DNA of 64,000 nucleotides from a virus: positions 26,787 to 90,786 of IMG/VR virus record IMGVR_UViG_3300027733_000042; one strand, 5' to 3'. Numbering within the stretch: the stretch's first letter is position 1; every line of letters begins with the position of its first letter. Shown piece after piece: positions 24,898 through 36,224 of this stretch. The notes beneath the pieces were generated by a model. The model ran no database searches. It was not told the DNA's origin and saw only the letters and a list, made by a program, of their open reading frames with translations. The position numbers and the translations under genes were made by a program.

Positions 24898-27800
24898 TTA
24901 GATGAATTTAATTTTTATCTTCGGACTGATATCTTGTCCAGCTGCCGTTGATTTTGGTATGCTGAAGCTTAATATTAATCTGTCTGTTTTATTTATTTGC
25001 ACATTTTTGAATTCTGCGTAACCTAAAGCTTTGCGCTGAATATCATCTAAGAATACAAACGAGATCGGATTTGAATTTTGTACTGTCTTTGTTGAAAAAA
25101 GGCTAGCATTTCTTTTACTAAAGAATTCAATAGTGTCTGTATTGTATAGTTTGAGAATATTTAATTTTATGTAATCCTTAACATATTCTTGAATTGTGAC
25201 GTAGTTTCCAATAAACTCATTTGAATTTACTAGATAATCATTGAATTTTTGTTCGATTCCATCAGCAATAAGGTAATTAGTGATTGCATTGTTTAAATTA
25301 ATAAATCCATCAAGACTAGAGGTTCCCTCTTTTGCAACAATTTCAATTTGAGTAAGGTCAACATCTGATAATTTTTGGCTATCTGTTAGCATTACTATAT
25401 TAAACTGGGTAAGGTATAGTGTTTCAGGAACAGTTAATATTTTACCTAAGAAATTTTCATCTTCTTCTACTCGAACTGCACCAGATGCTGCAGAATATTC
25501 AGTTTTACTAGAATATCTGTGGTGAAAGCCCCAATCCCAATTACTATTTAGTAGGAAATGCGGAGCTTGACCGATTGCGACTTCACCAATTTTTGGATAA
25601 ATTGGAAGATGTGCAGGATCAGATTCAAGATCGAGTATCTTGGTGTTAGCTACCTTAATATGATTAAAATTAGCCAGAGTCAATAAGTTATCGATTTGTG
25701 TATTCAATCGAGTATTACTTAATGGTAAATCGTTTATCTTATTTTTAAAAAATTTGAAATTTGATTTGCAATATAATACATCGTGTGTAATAGGTTCATA
25801 TCCACCAGGATAACGATTTAGCTCAACAATATTGTTTAATTTAGCCTGTTCATATTGATATCCAATTTCATTATTAAATGAGAATTGAGTTGGAACATCA
25901 ATATCTGAGTTAATAATAATTTGACTTGTATTTTCAACATTTGCAACATCTGGAATCTCTAAATAGAATTTAGGGTCAGGTGATAACTGACTCACTCCAT
26001 TTATATCTAGAGAGTATGATTCAAATTCAATAATTGGATCAAGAGTATTTAGGTATTGTTTAAATTTAGAAAAAGACAGTTTTTGTAATAACTTTTCAAA
26101 ATAGTTCTTACCTCCGCCAATCACAAAGAATGTGAAGTAATTTCGGACAACTACTGTGAATCCAGAAGGCAGCGGTAGATTTTGGAAAATTGAAGTAAAT
26201 GGCGGAAGACTAATTGGAGTTACTAAACTTAAATCTGCACCACCTAGAATATCATCAAGACTAAAATTAAGACGATCATCTATTGCACTATCAATTGGAT
26301 TTGAGTTTTGTGGAGCAAATGCTGAATTCGTTTGGTCAATAATATAAAATATTCCAGATGCAGAGTTGCGCATTGCAACTAGACCTAGGTTACTAATTGG
26401 TGTAAATTCATCGGCTAGTGATGCTGGATAATTTGAAATACTTGGTATTTGGGTTGATTTAATTGTTCCTGAGACTGGCGGACCTGCGACAAAATTAACA
26501 CCATTTGTGCCAGCAACTGAAATTGCAAGCTGTGATGATAATTTTATATTTGAGAAGTTATCAAGTCTAGAGTTATATTTTTTATTCTTTAGAGAATAAA
26601 GTAGAGTATGATTTAGGTTTGACACATCAACTCCATCTACTTGTTCAAATTGAATTCGATAATCTCCATATATTGTCTCAAATGGAAGATCTCCACCAAT
26701 TAGTGGTCCAGCATAAAATGTTTCATTAGGTGGAACAACTGATGGTTTTGCACTTGAGAGGCCAACTGGTGAACCCATAATTATGAATTGCTTCCAAAAT
26801 GAATTAATTTGATCAATTGAACCAATTGCAAGTTCAATAACTAGTGTTATAAATTTATAGTCGGTGTGCTCAATAAATCTAAATCGGATTGGCGGCTGAT
26901 CGCGATTGAAGAAATCTTCCTTCACCGGTTTTAAGACGCAGCTAAATTTATAGCCATCGAATCTAGAAGTAGAGTCAGTTGCCACAGGTTTACCGTCTGC
27001 TCCAAATACAGTTGAATTATGAACATCATTAAATATTAACTTAAATCCTTTGAAAAAAGCCTCATATTGTCCTGCAATATTCTTAAATACTTCTGAATAT
27101 CTGAATTGAGTTGGTGCAACGTCTAAGTCCTCTCCATTTATGTCAGTTCCAAATTTTGGAGTATACGTAAAATATTCAATAAAATAATTTGGGTCACTTA
27201 GTAATTTTGTAATATCGAGTGGCTTGTCAAAATAGTAATTATTTTGCTTAGCTGTCGCTAACGTATCTAGATAATTGAATCGACTCTCAATATAGAACCA
27301 CTCATGGGTAAAATTATTTGGGTTTTGTGAACGATCAGTATGATCTGGTGAAAAATTATTTCTACCAAATACAATTTCTGTATTTAATCGATATGGATTA
27401 TCTCTAGAATCGAGTCCATTTTTTATTCCCCATTTTGTGATATATGGAATAATTTTTGAACGCAATGCAAAATCAATACTTTCATTTTCTTTATAGAAGT
27501 CATATTCTGTTTGGGTTAACCCATTTACATATTTTGTCTTTATTGCATATTCGTCAGATGAGTCAGCTGCAATAACTTTAGTTGGATCTTTAAGAATTGA
27601 GAAACCGGAAAAATTACGTAATTCCAAATTCTCATCTTTGATTGGACACATAAGTACATCACCAGGTGTAAATTTTGTTGTTTGTGATATGATTGGGGAG
27701 CCGATATAATTTGAATAATAACATGGCTGAGTCACTGTAAATTCTATGATAGGATTAATAGTGGTTCCAGGCAAAGCGACTTGATAGATATTCCAAGAAG

Positions 27801-30504
27801 ATAAAGGAGTCAATATATTCCAGACCACACTAAGTACGATTAGTGATAGATTGCCAGTTAATGAGTCATACCCTACCGGTGTGTCAACTTGTGCAATAAA
27901 ATAATTGTCAGCATCGTATTCTATTTTAACCTGCTGTAAATGATTTTGAGAACCATCGTCAAATCCATATGTTACAAGTGTTCCAACATTAAGAGTAATA
28001 GAACCACTTAAACTAGATAATAGTATACTCGTTGTTGAGGTAGCTTGAGTTGCAGGATCTTCAATTTTTGCAGTTCCATTATTAATTACAGAGTATCGAG
28101 TATATTTTATGTCTGCCAGATCTCTCTTTGGTGTTAATAAAGCAAGTCCTTCAGGTATGTAATAATATTGATAAAAATCTATTTCTGGAAAATTTAAGTA
28201 ATCGCTGCTATAAAAATCAAAGCTAATATCTTTGATTGGAAATAGTGAAAGTAATCCAAATGCAGGTCTAAATTTCTTGCGCATGATAAAATCAGTGTAT
28301 GCAATTGCTGGAGACTCTGCGTCTTCTAAAACAACTGCACATTTATTGAAATATGCAGAAATTGCGGACTTTATTGTAGACTCAGTAACTGAATTTTCTT
28401 CAGTCACTAGATCAATATAACTGGAAGTTTTTTTAATCTTTGACCAGCCGGAAGTTGTTTTAATTAGGATATTATTAATTTCCTGATTAATCTTAGCCAT
28501 GTGTTCACGGTCGACAATTAGACGATTACCAGTAACTATAGATCCGCCTTTAAATTGGAACATTGTCCCAACGAGTGACGTCCCGCCAGTTTCATCTAGA
28601 TCAATAACTGTGTACTGTGCAGTAGGTGATGTAAAAGATAATTGGTGAATTGCATCAAACTCTCCAGCAACATTACACTTGATAAAAACGTATGAATCAA
28701 ACGCATATGCAGTGAATGTACGATTTCGTGTGCTATTAATTACATCAGCAAGCGCTTTTGCAATTTCATGTTTTAGACCAATCGCGTTAAAATAGAATAC
28801 ATCATGTCCAACAACATTATCATAATCAATATATGAATAAAAATCTCCAGGATTAGGCGTTAGTGTATATCCAATTGCTGCTGTATAATAATCATATTTT
28901 CCATTAAGGTCAACATTTGTTCCATTTGGATGGTATAATCGAATTTCATCGAGGTGACCAAGATTTGAGTTAATTGTAATAACTGAATGCGAGAACCCAG
29001 CAGATTGACTACTAAACCCAGTGTCTTGTAGAAATAGGTCATGAGATGGGCCAAATAACCTAGCTAAATCAAATTTTGCATCACTTAACGTCAATATACC
29101 AGTTCCAATATCTTTTGCGACAAATCCAAAAACTAGCGGAGTCGCTGTTGTGTTTAGATATGTGAATTGGATATCTGATATCCTAGTGACAAAGTAGCTT
29201 CCGGTTAACTCAGTTAATGTATCTGTAATTTGAACAAGGTCATCTGTATTAAAGCCATGTGGAATATTTGATATTGCAGTTACTGTTGTTCCATCGCAAG
29301 TTAATTCAATAAATACTTTTTCTGAATAATTAACAGTATATGGCTGTTCTAGCTTAGGTAAATGTAATTTACCATAGCAATCAGTCACATAATTAAAATA
29401 CAGAGACTCTGAATCTGAAAAAATATCTTCAAACTCAGCCATATTAAAATCAATATTTGTATATGGAACAACTACACCAGTTGAATTTGATTGAACTAGA
29501 GTAGTATCATCTGATTCTAAATACAGTTTTTTAGTATGCGGAGTATTTGGCCAAGTTCTACGCTCTGCGTAAAGTCTTTCCAGGTCGATATCTAATTTTG
29601 ATAATTCTAGCGTATCCACATATAATCCTAAATAACGATTAAATTCATAATTCTCAGAAGTATCATCGGTAAATATGAAATCAAGATTTAGAATATTTGG
29701 GAAAATGACGCCGTTTCGCTCAAATCCACCAGTAATATTTCCTTCAAAGAATTTTAGAGGAGTTGACTGTTTGTATTGATCGTATAATAATTCGCCTTTA
29801 CTTCCAAGAATACCGGAATCAACTATGATTCCATTCCAAGTAGTAAAATCGTCTTCGTTGAATGATACACTTAGTGGGCTTACTGGAAAATTATTACTAT
29901 TAATATATGAACGAATGTATTTACCTGGTTTTGAGGTTTCACTTAGATCAAAGGTTTTAATAATTGTCGCATTCTTAAACAGGTCAATAATAAACTCTGA
30001 TTTTGATTGACCTGTTTCAAAATTTTGTTTTGAAAGATCAATCTTTGAATTTAAAGGATCCTTAATTTTTAAGATTACAAAATAATTAGGTATCTCCTTT
30101 TTAAGATATAGGGGAGCAAAATATGAAAGTCGCTCGTCATACTTATTAGATGGAAAATATTTGATTCCACTAAAATAATTAGAAAAATCGTACTGATCTT
30201 TAAAATCCTTTGATGTTTTAGTAGTGTCGACCTTTTCTGTTAAACCGAAAATAATCTCGTTTGGAGTTTCACCATTTTTAAAGAATTTATGCATATTTCC
30301 AGCTAGAGACTGTGTAGTATCTATTGGAAACCGTGAATAGTCATCTTTTGCAAGTTCAAGATTCGCCTTAATTGAATCTAACCACATATCGCCGGCTTCA
30401 TTAATTGTTATCTTAACATTGCCCGTTAATTTTGGATTAGTTCTAACCAGTTGAAAACTCGAATCTGCACTAAGCGGTTTAGTGTATAATAAGTCTTTTG
30501 CCAT
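24898..30504 (-). CDS. Giant tail or baseplate structural protein
   Basis: 1868 residues, the longest gene here. It is beta-rich, aromatic- and Asp/Asn-rich, with no membrane segment and no clear enzyme motif. The N-terminus (MAKDLLYTKPLSADSSFQLVRTNP) and its place between other fibre-size genes suggest a tail-fibre or baseplate periphery protein. Two bases separate its end from the collar-fibre gene and four bases separate its start from the gene upstream, so the five genes from 37196 to 21827 form one transcript. No known family is recognised. Confidence 0.65.
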   Translation of the reverse strand: MAKDLLYTKPLSADSSFQLVRTNPKLTGNVKITINEAGDMWLDSIKANLELAKDDYSRFPIDTTQSLAGNMHKFFKNGETPNEIIFGLTEKVDTTKTSKDFKDQYDFSNYFSGIKYFPSNKYDERLSYFAPLYLKKEIPNYFVILKIKDPLNSKIDLSKQNFETGQSKSEFIIDLFKNATIIKTFDLSETSKPGKYIRSYINSNNFPVSPLSVSFNEDDFTTWNGIIVDSGILGSKGELLYDQYKQSTPLKFFEGNITGGFERNGVIFPNILNLDFIFTDDTSENYEFNRYLGLYVDTLELSKLDIDLERLYAERRTWPNTPHTKKLYLESDDTTLVQSNSTGVVVPYTNIDFNMAEFEDIFSDSESLYFNYVTDCYGKLHLPKLEQPYTVNYSEKVFIELTCDGTTVTAISNIPHGFNTDDLVQITDTLTELTGSYFVTRISDIQFTYLNTTATPLVFGFVAKDIGTGILTLSDAKFDLARLFGPSHDLFLQDTGFSSQSAGFSHSVITINSNLGHLDEIRLYHPNGTNVDLNGKYDYYTAAIGYTLTPNPGDFYSYIDYDNVVGHDVFYFNAIGLKHEIAKALADVINSTRNRTFTAYAFDSYVFIKCNVAGEFDAIHQLSFTSPTAQYTVIDLDETGGTSLVGTMFQFKGGSIVTGNRLIVDREHMAKINQEINNILIKTTSGWSKIKKTSSYIDLVTEENSVTESTIKSAISAYFNKCAVVLEDAESPAIAYTDFIMRKKFRPAFGLLSLFPIKDISFDFYSSDYLNFPEIDFYQYYYIPEGLALLTPKRDLADIKYTRYSVINNGTAKIEDPATQATSTTSILLSSLSGSITLNVGTLVTYGFDDGSQNHLQQVKIEYDADNYFIAQVDTPVGYDSLTGNLSLIVLSVVWNILTPLSSWNIYQVALPGTTINPIIEFTVTQPCYYSNYIGSPIISQTTKFTPGDVLMCPIKDENLELRNFSGFSILKDPTKVIAADSSDEYAIKTKYVNGLTQTEYDFYKENESIDFALRSKIIPYITKWGIKNGLDSRDNPYRLNTEIVFGRNNFSPDHTDRSQNPNNFTHEWFYIESRFNYLDTLATAKQNNYYFDKPLDITKLLSDPNYFIEYFTYTPKFGTDINGEDLDVAPTQFRYSEVFKNIAGQYEAFFKGFKLIFNDVHNSTVFGADGKPVATDSTSRFDGYKFSCVLKPVKEDFFNRDQPPIRFRFIEHTDYKFITLVIELAIGSIDQINSFWKQFIIMGSPVGLSSAKPSVVPPNETFYAGPLIGGDLPFETIYGDYRIQFEQVDGVDVSNLNHTLLYSLKNKKYNSRLDNFSNIKLSSQLAISVAGTNGVNFVAGPPVSGTIKSTQIPSISNYPASLADEFTPISNLGLVAMRNSASGIFYIIDQTNSAFAPQNSNPIDSAIDDRLNFSLDDILGGADLSLVTPISLPPFTSIFQNLPLPSGFTVVVRNYFTFFVIGGGKNYFEKLLQKLSFSKFKQYLNTLDPIIEFESYSLDINGVSQLSPDPKFYLEIPDVANVENTSQIIINSDIDVPTQFSFNNEIGYQYEQAKLNNIVELNRYPGGYEPITHDVLYCKSNFKFFKNKINDLPLSNTRLNTQIDNLLTLANFNHIKVANTKILDLESDPAHLPIYPKIGEVAIGQAPHFLLNSNWDWGFHHRYSSKTEYSAASGAVRVEEDENFLGKILTVPETLYLTQFNIVMLTDSQKLSDVDLTQIEIVAKEGTSSLDGFINLNNAITNYLIADGIEQKFNDYLVNSNEFIGNYVTIQEYVKDYIKLNILKLYNTDTIEFFSKRNASLFSTKTVQNSNPISFVFLDDIQRKALGYAEFKNVQINKTDRLILSFSIPKSTAAGQDISPKIKIKFI

Positions 30505-30508
30505 CTAT

Positions 30509-33500
30509 TTAGAATGTGCTAATTTTTCCTTTTCCTTGAACTAGCGGAGCATCTAATGATGTTTCTTTAGTGTATTGTGCGCTTACTTCAAGGTCAAATG
30601 AAAAAGGAACGTCGTTTTTAATATTAATATCGAGTCCAATCTTCTTCTGATATTTTATATTGTTTAATGTGCCCGCGGTTCTATAACCACCAACATATCC
30701 TAGTCTATCAGAACATCTGAATTGAAATAGAACTGGAATATTGAATGCATTTTCAGAGCCAACTTTTACTTGACTCACAGATCTTGCTGGGAAATTTCCT
30801 TGTACTGATACGGATTCGTAATCTTGTGGGAATAAGTATAAGTATGCACCACAGGTATATTTACCAATTAGATATTCATCATTTGGAGTAAATCCTAATT
30901 TGACAGGATATTGATTATCCTCCAGGGTAGTATTATCAGTAGGAGGTGCTGGAGCAATTCGAGTTGCTTGTTTATAATATTTTATGCCAAACGCATTAAT
31001 ATCTTCCTGTACAGATGTTTCAAAATGTATTGCATGGGCAAATGGTAGGGTTTGTTGTGGAGCAGTTGTATCAACTGCTGTTGGTATAGCTGACGCAAAC
31101 ACAGGTCTAAAAACAGACGACATAAGACCAGGACCAGGATATGCAAAACTTGCACCTAATGATTTAAGATATGGATGATCTTTGCTGATACAAAACTCCG
31201 TTAGAAATCCTCCGCCAACACCGCTTGTGCTAGTGTCAGTTGTTCCATTCCAAACTTTGCTATTTGCCGTTGCAGTAAATGTAACATTTTGTGGATCAAA
31301 CGGTAAATAATGTGCCCAGTTTACTGGAACATGTGGTGTTGTCCCAATTGTTATACCGACACGATAATCATACGTTGCAGAATACTGAGATATTAGATCT
31401 ACTGCTGGTTTGCTTGGTGAATATACTTCTTCAGAAAGTCCATAATTTCGGATACGACTTGTTAACCATTGACTCTTAACTTGTGTTGATTGCTGACTTG
31501 CAATTTGTTTAACATTACCAATAATTGGAGTTACATTTTTGTTTACTCCGACTGGAACTAAGTCATATCTACGATTTAAGTGATAGTCACTATCTGGATT
31601 GGCAACTGGATCAGATGATGTTGCAGTTTCATCAATTCCACCAAATAAGAATGACATTAATTCTAAGGTCGTCGCTGATGTATTTTGAATTGAAATAACG
31701 TATTGTTTTGTAATAATACGACCTTCATTATAAACAGTTGTTCCACCAGTTGTGTCTTTAATAAGATCACGGTAATATCCAGCAAAAAGATTAATTGTAT
31801 CTCCATTTGAAACATCTGTTGTGTTTCCATTAGGATCAATAATACTTACTTTAATTACACCAGAATCTAGTGCAATTGATTGTTGTACGCTATCTAATGT
31901 CGTTTTGATCGATTTTAACTGGTCATAAAGATTAATTACGGCACCTTGAGTTGTATAGAATCCGCTGGCGATGTCCTCTGCTAGGTGGGCAAAGAATTTC
32001 TCACCAGTTGTAAATTGATTTGCAAGGTGAGTATCAAGTCCTCGAGCAATGAGACCTTTTTCAAAGTCGATTTTCGTCTTATCAGCAAATGCTTTTTGAG
32101 TAAGAACCGAAGATTCTTCTTCAGAAGAAACACTTTCTGGAAAAGGTATTTGTACTGCGTTTGACCAATCAGACTCGGCAGCATTATCTGGCCATCCAGC
32201 TTCAGAAAGAGATTTAACTTGTATTTCTACAATTTCTCCCTTACGAATTGTAATATCTAATTGATTTGAGTTTACAACGTCTGAATCAGAAACGTTTTCA
32301 ACGTCCCAAGTATATAAACCAGTCGTTGTATCTAAACTCTTGGTTCTAGGCTTAGATAATTTTTCTGTCCATGGAGAAAATGATGCAGAACGTTTAGTTC
32401 CATCAGTTTCAACAAACGTATGTTGCTGAGCGGTTGGCTGATTTCCAGCTTGACTTAAATAACGATATCGATATTTAAACTGTACAACCGTTTGGTCACC
32501 ATATGTTGACTTAACTGGGTCAGGAATCTGCCAGAATCCACGAACACTGTACTTTTTAGGAACAATGAATTGTGGAGTAGTTGAGATTTGAAGAGTAAGG
32601 TTAGTAACAACAGTTGATAAACTAACTGTTTTTTCATCTCTAGTCTTCTGAACCTCAGTTAATTGTTTTTTAAGACGTTTTGCTTCTTGATCAGTTTTTG
32701 CAGTCGTTGTGATATTTGCTTTAATATCATCGATCTTCTTGTTTAATTCCTGAATCTCTTTCTCAGTCGTAGCTTTTTCTTTAATTGTATTTTGAACCTG
32801 AGTTACGTTTTTATCGTCTTGAATATGTTGATCTGTCTGAACAACTGTGAAGTTTGCAGCAGATAATGTTGGAGCAGTCGGTTTATTTGCAACAATCGCA
32901 GGTAACTTACGCTCTTTTGCCATATTAAGGAGAATTAATCCAAAATCGGCAACGAAATTTGTATAGTAATTGGCTAAGGTTGCTGTTGTATTATCTGGTA
33001 ATGGGATAGTTAAGTCATTTGTATAAACGGCTACTCCATTCGAATAATCATCAACTGTTAAATTTTTAGCCTTGCTAATTGGGCGAATGAATACTACTTG
33101 ACGTTCATTAAATCCTACATTAACTTGTAATTCAGGAGCACGATACGGTGCTGGTTTTATTCTAAGAATACTTGCACCAATTGTAATTGGGTCAATTCCA
33201 AAGATTCTTTCAAGAACGACTTCAGTGTCTGTTTTATTAACAGTTATTACTTTATATTCTGAATCATTATTCGTGATTAAGATATCTCCTTCGGATAAGA
33301 GTTTACTGTTTTTAACTCCAGAAAGAACATCAGTATAATTTAAAGTATTGATTTTATAACGACGACGAACTACTGTAACCGTTTGATCAGTTAGTGCCTG
33401 ATCTACCGTTTCTTCAAGAACACGCAGTACATCAAATGATCCTTTGAATCGATTTATGGCAATTTGAACATCAACTACATTATCATCTTCAAAATAATCA

Positions 33501-34090
33501 ATTGAGTTTGTGTCTAAATCTGTTTTTAAAGCATCGTAATTAATATTGTTTTTGCCTTTATAATTCGTATCAAAGAAAGCAGCAATATCATCGTTATTTA
33601 CTGCATTAACAATAAGCCTCTTTACAACGAAACTGTCAATATCATCAGTTAAAATGTCTGAAATATTTAAGTTTACATAAAGTAATGGATTTAGGAATGA
33701 TTCAAAGAACCAGTTATTCTTAACTCCAAATTCAGTAGGTAGAGCAAGTGCTAAATTTTGAACACTTTCTAATTCTTGTAAAAGTTGAGAAGTTTTCTTT
33801 AATTCAAATTTTCGAACTTCACCATTTGCTGATTTGATTCCAATAACATCACTATTTGTTGAAAGAAGAGTCTCAAAGCGAGTATCAATATCTTCAATTT
33901 TTCCTTTTAAATAACCGAATGATGGGACGTTAATTGAGTATGTTGAACCATCGTTTTTAGTTTGGTTAACATTTACGTTTTCTGATTTCGATTCAAGAAT
34001 ATTCTGTAAACTGTACAGAAAGCTATTCATGTTGTCGATATCAACAACGAGTCTTTTTAAAACATCGGATAGTGTATGTTTGACTTCCAT
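30509..34090 (-). CDS. Large tail/fibre structural protein with coiled coil and Fn3-like part
   Basis: 1193 residues. The N-terminal 60 residues are helical. Residues about 415-480 form a Lys/Glu/Thr-rich coiled coil (KEIQELNKKIDDIKAN type). A following section (about 500-640) with KYSVRGFWQIPDP, VVQFKYRYRYLSQ and IVEIQVKSLSEAGWP looks like fibronectin type III repeats. The C-terminal part is beta-rich. It is presumably a trimeric fibre or baseplate component, inferred from architecture and operon; the family is not recognised. Confidence 0.65.
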   Translation of the reverse strand: MEVKHTLSDVLKRLVVDIDNMNSFLYSLQNILESKSENVNVNQTKNDGSTYSINVPSFGYLKGKIEDIDTRFETLLSTNSDVIGIKSANGEVRKFELKKTSQLLQELESVQNLALALPTEFGVKNNWFFESFLNPLLYVNLNISDILTDDIDSFVVKRLIVNAVNNDDIAAFFDTNYKGKNNINYDALKTDLDTNSIDYFEDDNVVDVQIAINRFKGSFDVLRVLEETVDQALTDQTVTVVRRRYKINTLNYTDVLSGVKNSKLLSEGDILITNNDSEYKVITVNKTDTEVVLERIFGIDPITIGASILRIKPAPYRAPELQVNVGFNERQVVFIRPISKAKNLTVDDYSNGVAVYTNDLTIPLPDNTTATLANYYTNFVADFGLILLNMAKERKLPAIVANKPTAPTLSAANFTVVQTDQHIQDDKNVTQVQNTIKEKATTEKEIQELNKKIDDIKANITTTAKTDQEAKRLKKQLTEVQKTRDEKTVSLSTVVTNLTLQISTTPQFIVPKKYSVRGFWQIPDPVKSTYGDQTVVQFKYRYRYLSQAGNQPTAQQHTFVETDGTKRSASFSPWTEKLSKPRTKSLDTTTGLYTWDVENVSDSDVVNSNQLDITIRKGEIVEIQVKSLSEAGWPDNAAESDWSNAVQIPFPESVSSEEESSVLTQKAFADKTKIDFEKGLIARGLDTHLANQFTTGEKFFAHLAEDIASGFYTTQGAVINLYDQLKSIKTTLDSVQQSIALDSGVIKVSIIDPNGNTTDVSNGDTINLFAGYYRDLIKDTTGGTTVYNEGRIITKQYVISIQNTSATTLELMSFLFGGIDETATSSDPVANPDSDYHLNRRYDLVPVGVNKNVTPIIGNVKQIASQQSTQVKSQWLTSRIRNYGLSEEVYSPSKPAVDLISQYSATYDYRVGITIGTTPHVPVNWAHYLPFDPQNVTFTATANSKVWNGTTDTSTSGVGGGFLTEFCISKDHPYLKSLGASFAYPGPGLMSSVFRPVFASAIPTAVDTTAPQQTLPFAHAIHFETSVQEDINAFGIKYYKQATRIAPAPPTDNTTLEDNQYPVKLGFTPNDEYLIGKYTCGAYLYLFPQDYESVSVQGNFPARSVSQVKVGSENAFNIPVLFQFRCSDRLGYVGGYRTAGTLNNIKYQKKIGLDINIKNDVPFSFDLEVSAQYTKETSLDAPLVQGKGKISTF

Positions 34091-34098
34091 TTAGTGTA

Positions 34099-36201
34099 TT
34101 ATCTTATTTTATCAATTCTGAATGTGAGCAAGTTTTCGTCAGTACAAATGATATCGAAAATTGGTTTGTTGTCCGATGGTACAAAATCACTATCGTTTAA
34201 AAGAGCGATTGAAACTCCATATGCACCTAAATTCATTTTATTTGTAGCATCGGTGTATAGTTTAATATTATATACATCAGTTACTAACTCGTCATCAATT
34301 ACTAATCGTAAGCTTTGACCTTTTTTCCAAGCGACAGTTGAGTCATTTATGAAAATTTGAAGGTCTCGTGTTAGAACTATTTGATTACCGCCATTTGTAT
34401 GCGCAATATAATTTGTAAAATTGCTTAACTCAATTACATTGTTTGTAAAAATATTCGTAATTGATGTGTTTGATATATTATACTGCTGATTTCCATTAAC
34501 GATTCGAATTCTATTTGGAGTTCGACGATCAATTGTAATTCCTTCACCTGGGCGAACTGTATCTAAGTCGTATGAAATAGTAATATTTGAGGTTCCATTA
34601 AGTATGCTATCAACTCTATCATTAACACTAGTAATGAGTTGCATCATACTATTTGTATTATCAAAAATTGCAGAATTTGCAGCAAGAGCAGTCTCAATAT
34701 TTGAGATACGAATTTTTAATTCATTTTGATCTTGTGTATTAATTAACAAGTCTTTTAATCCTTCTACACTCTGACTTAATTGGTCAAGTTCTAATAACTT
34801 ATCGTTATATTTTGTTTGTAATTGTTTGAACTGTGTTAGAACATCTGTAAATAATTCTAGGGAGAATGTAGAGTAGTCATTGATTGAACGTTCAATTAGG
34901 ACATCTTCAATTGAAGTGTCAAGTTTAAGGTTCATCTTAAATGCAAACGCATTACCATTGATCTTATTTAATGGATCTGGCTTGAACTTTTGAATCACTG
35001 GGATTTGAAATTCAAGGCCGCTTTGTTGTATTCTATCTAAGAAAAGGACTCCATATAAATTGGTTCGGATATCTAATGGTAAACCATTTGAATCTAAATT
35101 ATTTGGGTCATATGTATCATAATAAATTAGGATTGCATTAAATTCAAAATCTCTATTTGCAACGTAATCGTTAAATTGTGCAAATACTTTTATTTCTGGA
35201 TTCTCACTTGCTAGTTTATAGTTGGCTAAGTCAAAATCTAGTGAAATACCATCTAAACTTGTTCGTAAATATTCAACTGTGCGTAATCCAAAGTGTTTAG
35301 AAATTACCTTATCTGCCGCAATATTATATGCTCCAGTAGTATTGTAATTATCTGTGTAATATGCATTTCGGATAGTCTGAGTAAACCAATTTCCTGGAAT
35401 ATATGTTCCAGCAATAGTGTCTTTGATTTGAGCAAAAACACTTGCATCATCTAAGTCATATGACGCTTTCATTGAAAGTCCAAATGGATGAGTTTCATTG
35501 TATTTTCTACCCGATAAGTACTCGATATTTAAAGGATCTGCTGCATTATTTGCAACAGTCATGTTTGGGAAGTAGTTTGCATCGGTAACTGACTTGAAAA
35601 GAACATGTGGAGTAGTTCCTACATTTGTTGGAACGTGAACATAAACTTCAGTATATGAATTGTCTTTTGATTTTAGTGAATTGACAACATCAATATCTGC
35701 AATATATTTTACTATTCGATTATATGTTGAGTTAGTTTCTGGTTTTTCAACAAATCTGGATTCAGTGCCTAGAGTTGTTGTATTTTTCTCGATTGCATTT
35801 GCATCTTGGAAACGAATTGCTCCAAGTTCTTTTAACCATTTCCAAAATACACGTTCGCCGACTGTTAATTTTTCTTCTCTCTTATATTGAGGTCTGCTTA
35901 ATAATAATGCTTCAAAATTAAGTGCATAGTTCTGAAAACTTTCTGCAAGATTAACATTCTCATCAACATGGATTCCATCAATCATATTAGACTCACCTTG
36001 AGCTAAAAATTGAATTTTATTATCTGTTGCAAGAGTGTTTGGAGTACCAATTTCTGGTATTCTTAATAGAGCGAACTTTGAGAAACGCACAGCATTTTCA
36101 CTGTTACTTATCGTAACATTGATGTCTTCCAGAGCACTTTGAAAGTTATAGAAGATACCCTTCTTATTCTGTACTGGTTTAATTAATGGAGTAACTGCCA
36201 T
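34099..36201 (-). CDS. Structural tail protein, unknown family
   Basis: 700 residues. Mostly beta with a helical coiled-coil segment at about 455-520 (LTQFKQLQTKYNDKLLELDQLS) followed by a repetitive Asn/Thr/Ile section near 545-600. The pattern of globular head, coiled coil and Asn-rich beta section resembles fibre or whisker proteins. It sits in the middle of the five-gene structural unit with short gaps on both sides. No known domain is identified. Confidence 0.6.
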   Translation of the reverse strand: MAVTPLIKPVQNKKGIFYNFQSALEDINVTISNSENAVRFSKFALLRIPEIGTPNTLATDNKIQFLAQGESNMIDGIHVDENVNLAESFQNYALNFEALLLSRPQYKREEKLTVGERVFWKWLKELGAIRFQDANAIEKNTTTLGTESRFVEKPETNSTYNRIVKYIADIDVVNSLKSKDNSYTEVYVHVPTNVGTTPHVLFKSVTDANYFPNMTVANNAADPLNIEYLSGRKYNETHPFGLSMKASYDLDDASVFAQIKDTIAGTYIPGNWFTQTIRNAYYTDNYNTTGAYNIAADKVISKHFGLRTVEYLRTSLDGISLDFDLANYKLASENPEIKVFAQFNDYVANRDFEFNAILIYYDTYDPNNLDSNGLPLDIRTNLYGVLFLDRIQQSGLEFQIPVIQKFKPDPLNKINGNAFAFKMNLKLDTSIEDVLIERSINDYSTFSLELFTDVLTQFKQLQTKYNDKLLELDQLSQSVEGLKDLLINTQDQNELKIRISNIETALAANSAIFDNTNSMMQLITSVNDRVDSILNGTSNITISYDLDTVRPGEGITIDRRTPNRIRIVNGNQQYNISNTSITNIFTNNVIELSNFTNYIAHTNGGNQIVLTRDLQIFINDSTVAWKKGQSLRLVIDDELVTDVYNIKLYTDATNKMNLGAYGVSIALLNDSDFVPSDNKPIFDIICTDENLLTFRIDKIR

Positions 36202-36224
36202 TTAACCTATTGATTTTTTATGGA

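Noticed and set aside
28740-28790. HExxH-like sequence (HEIAKALAD) in the 1868-residue protein
   Set aside because: The second His is absent, so there is no zinc-protease motif.
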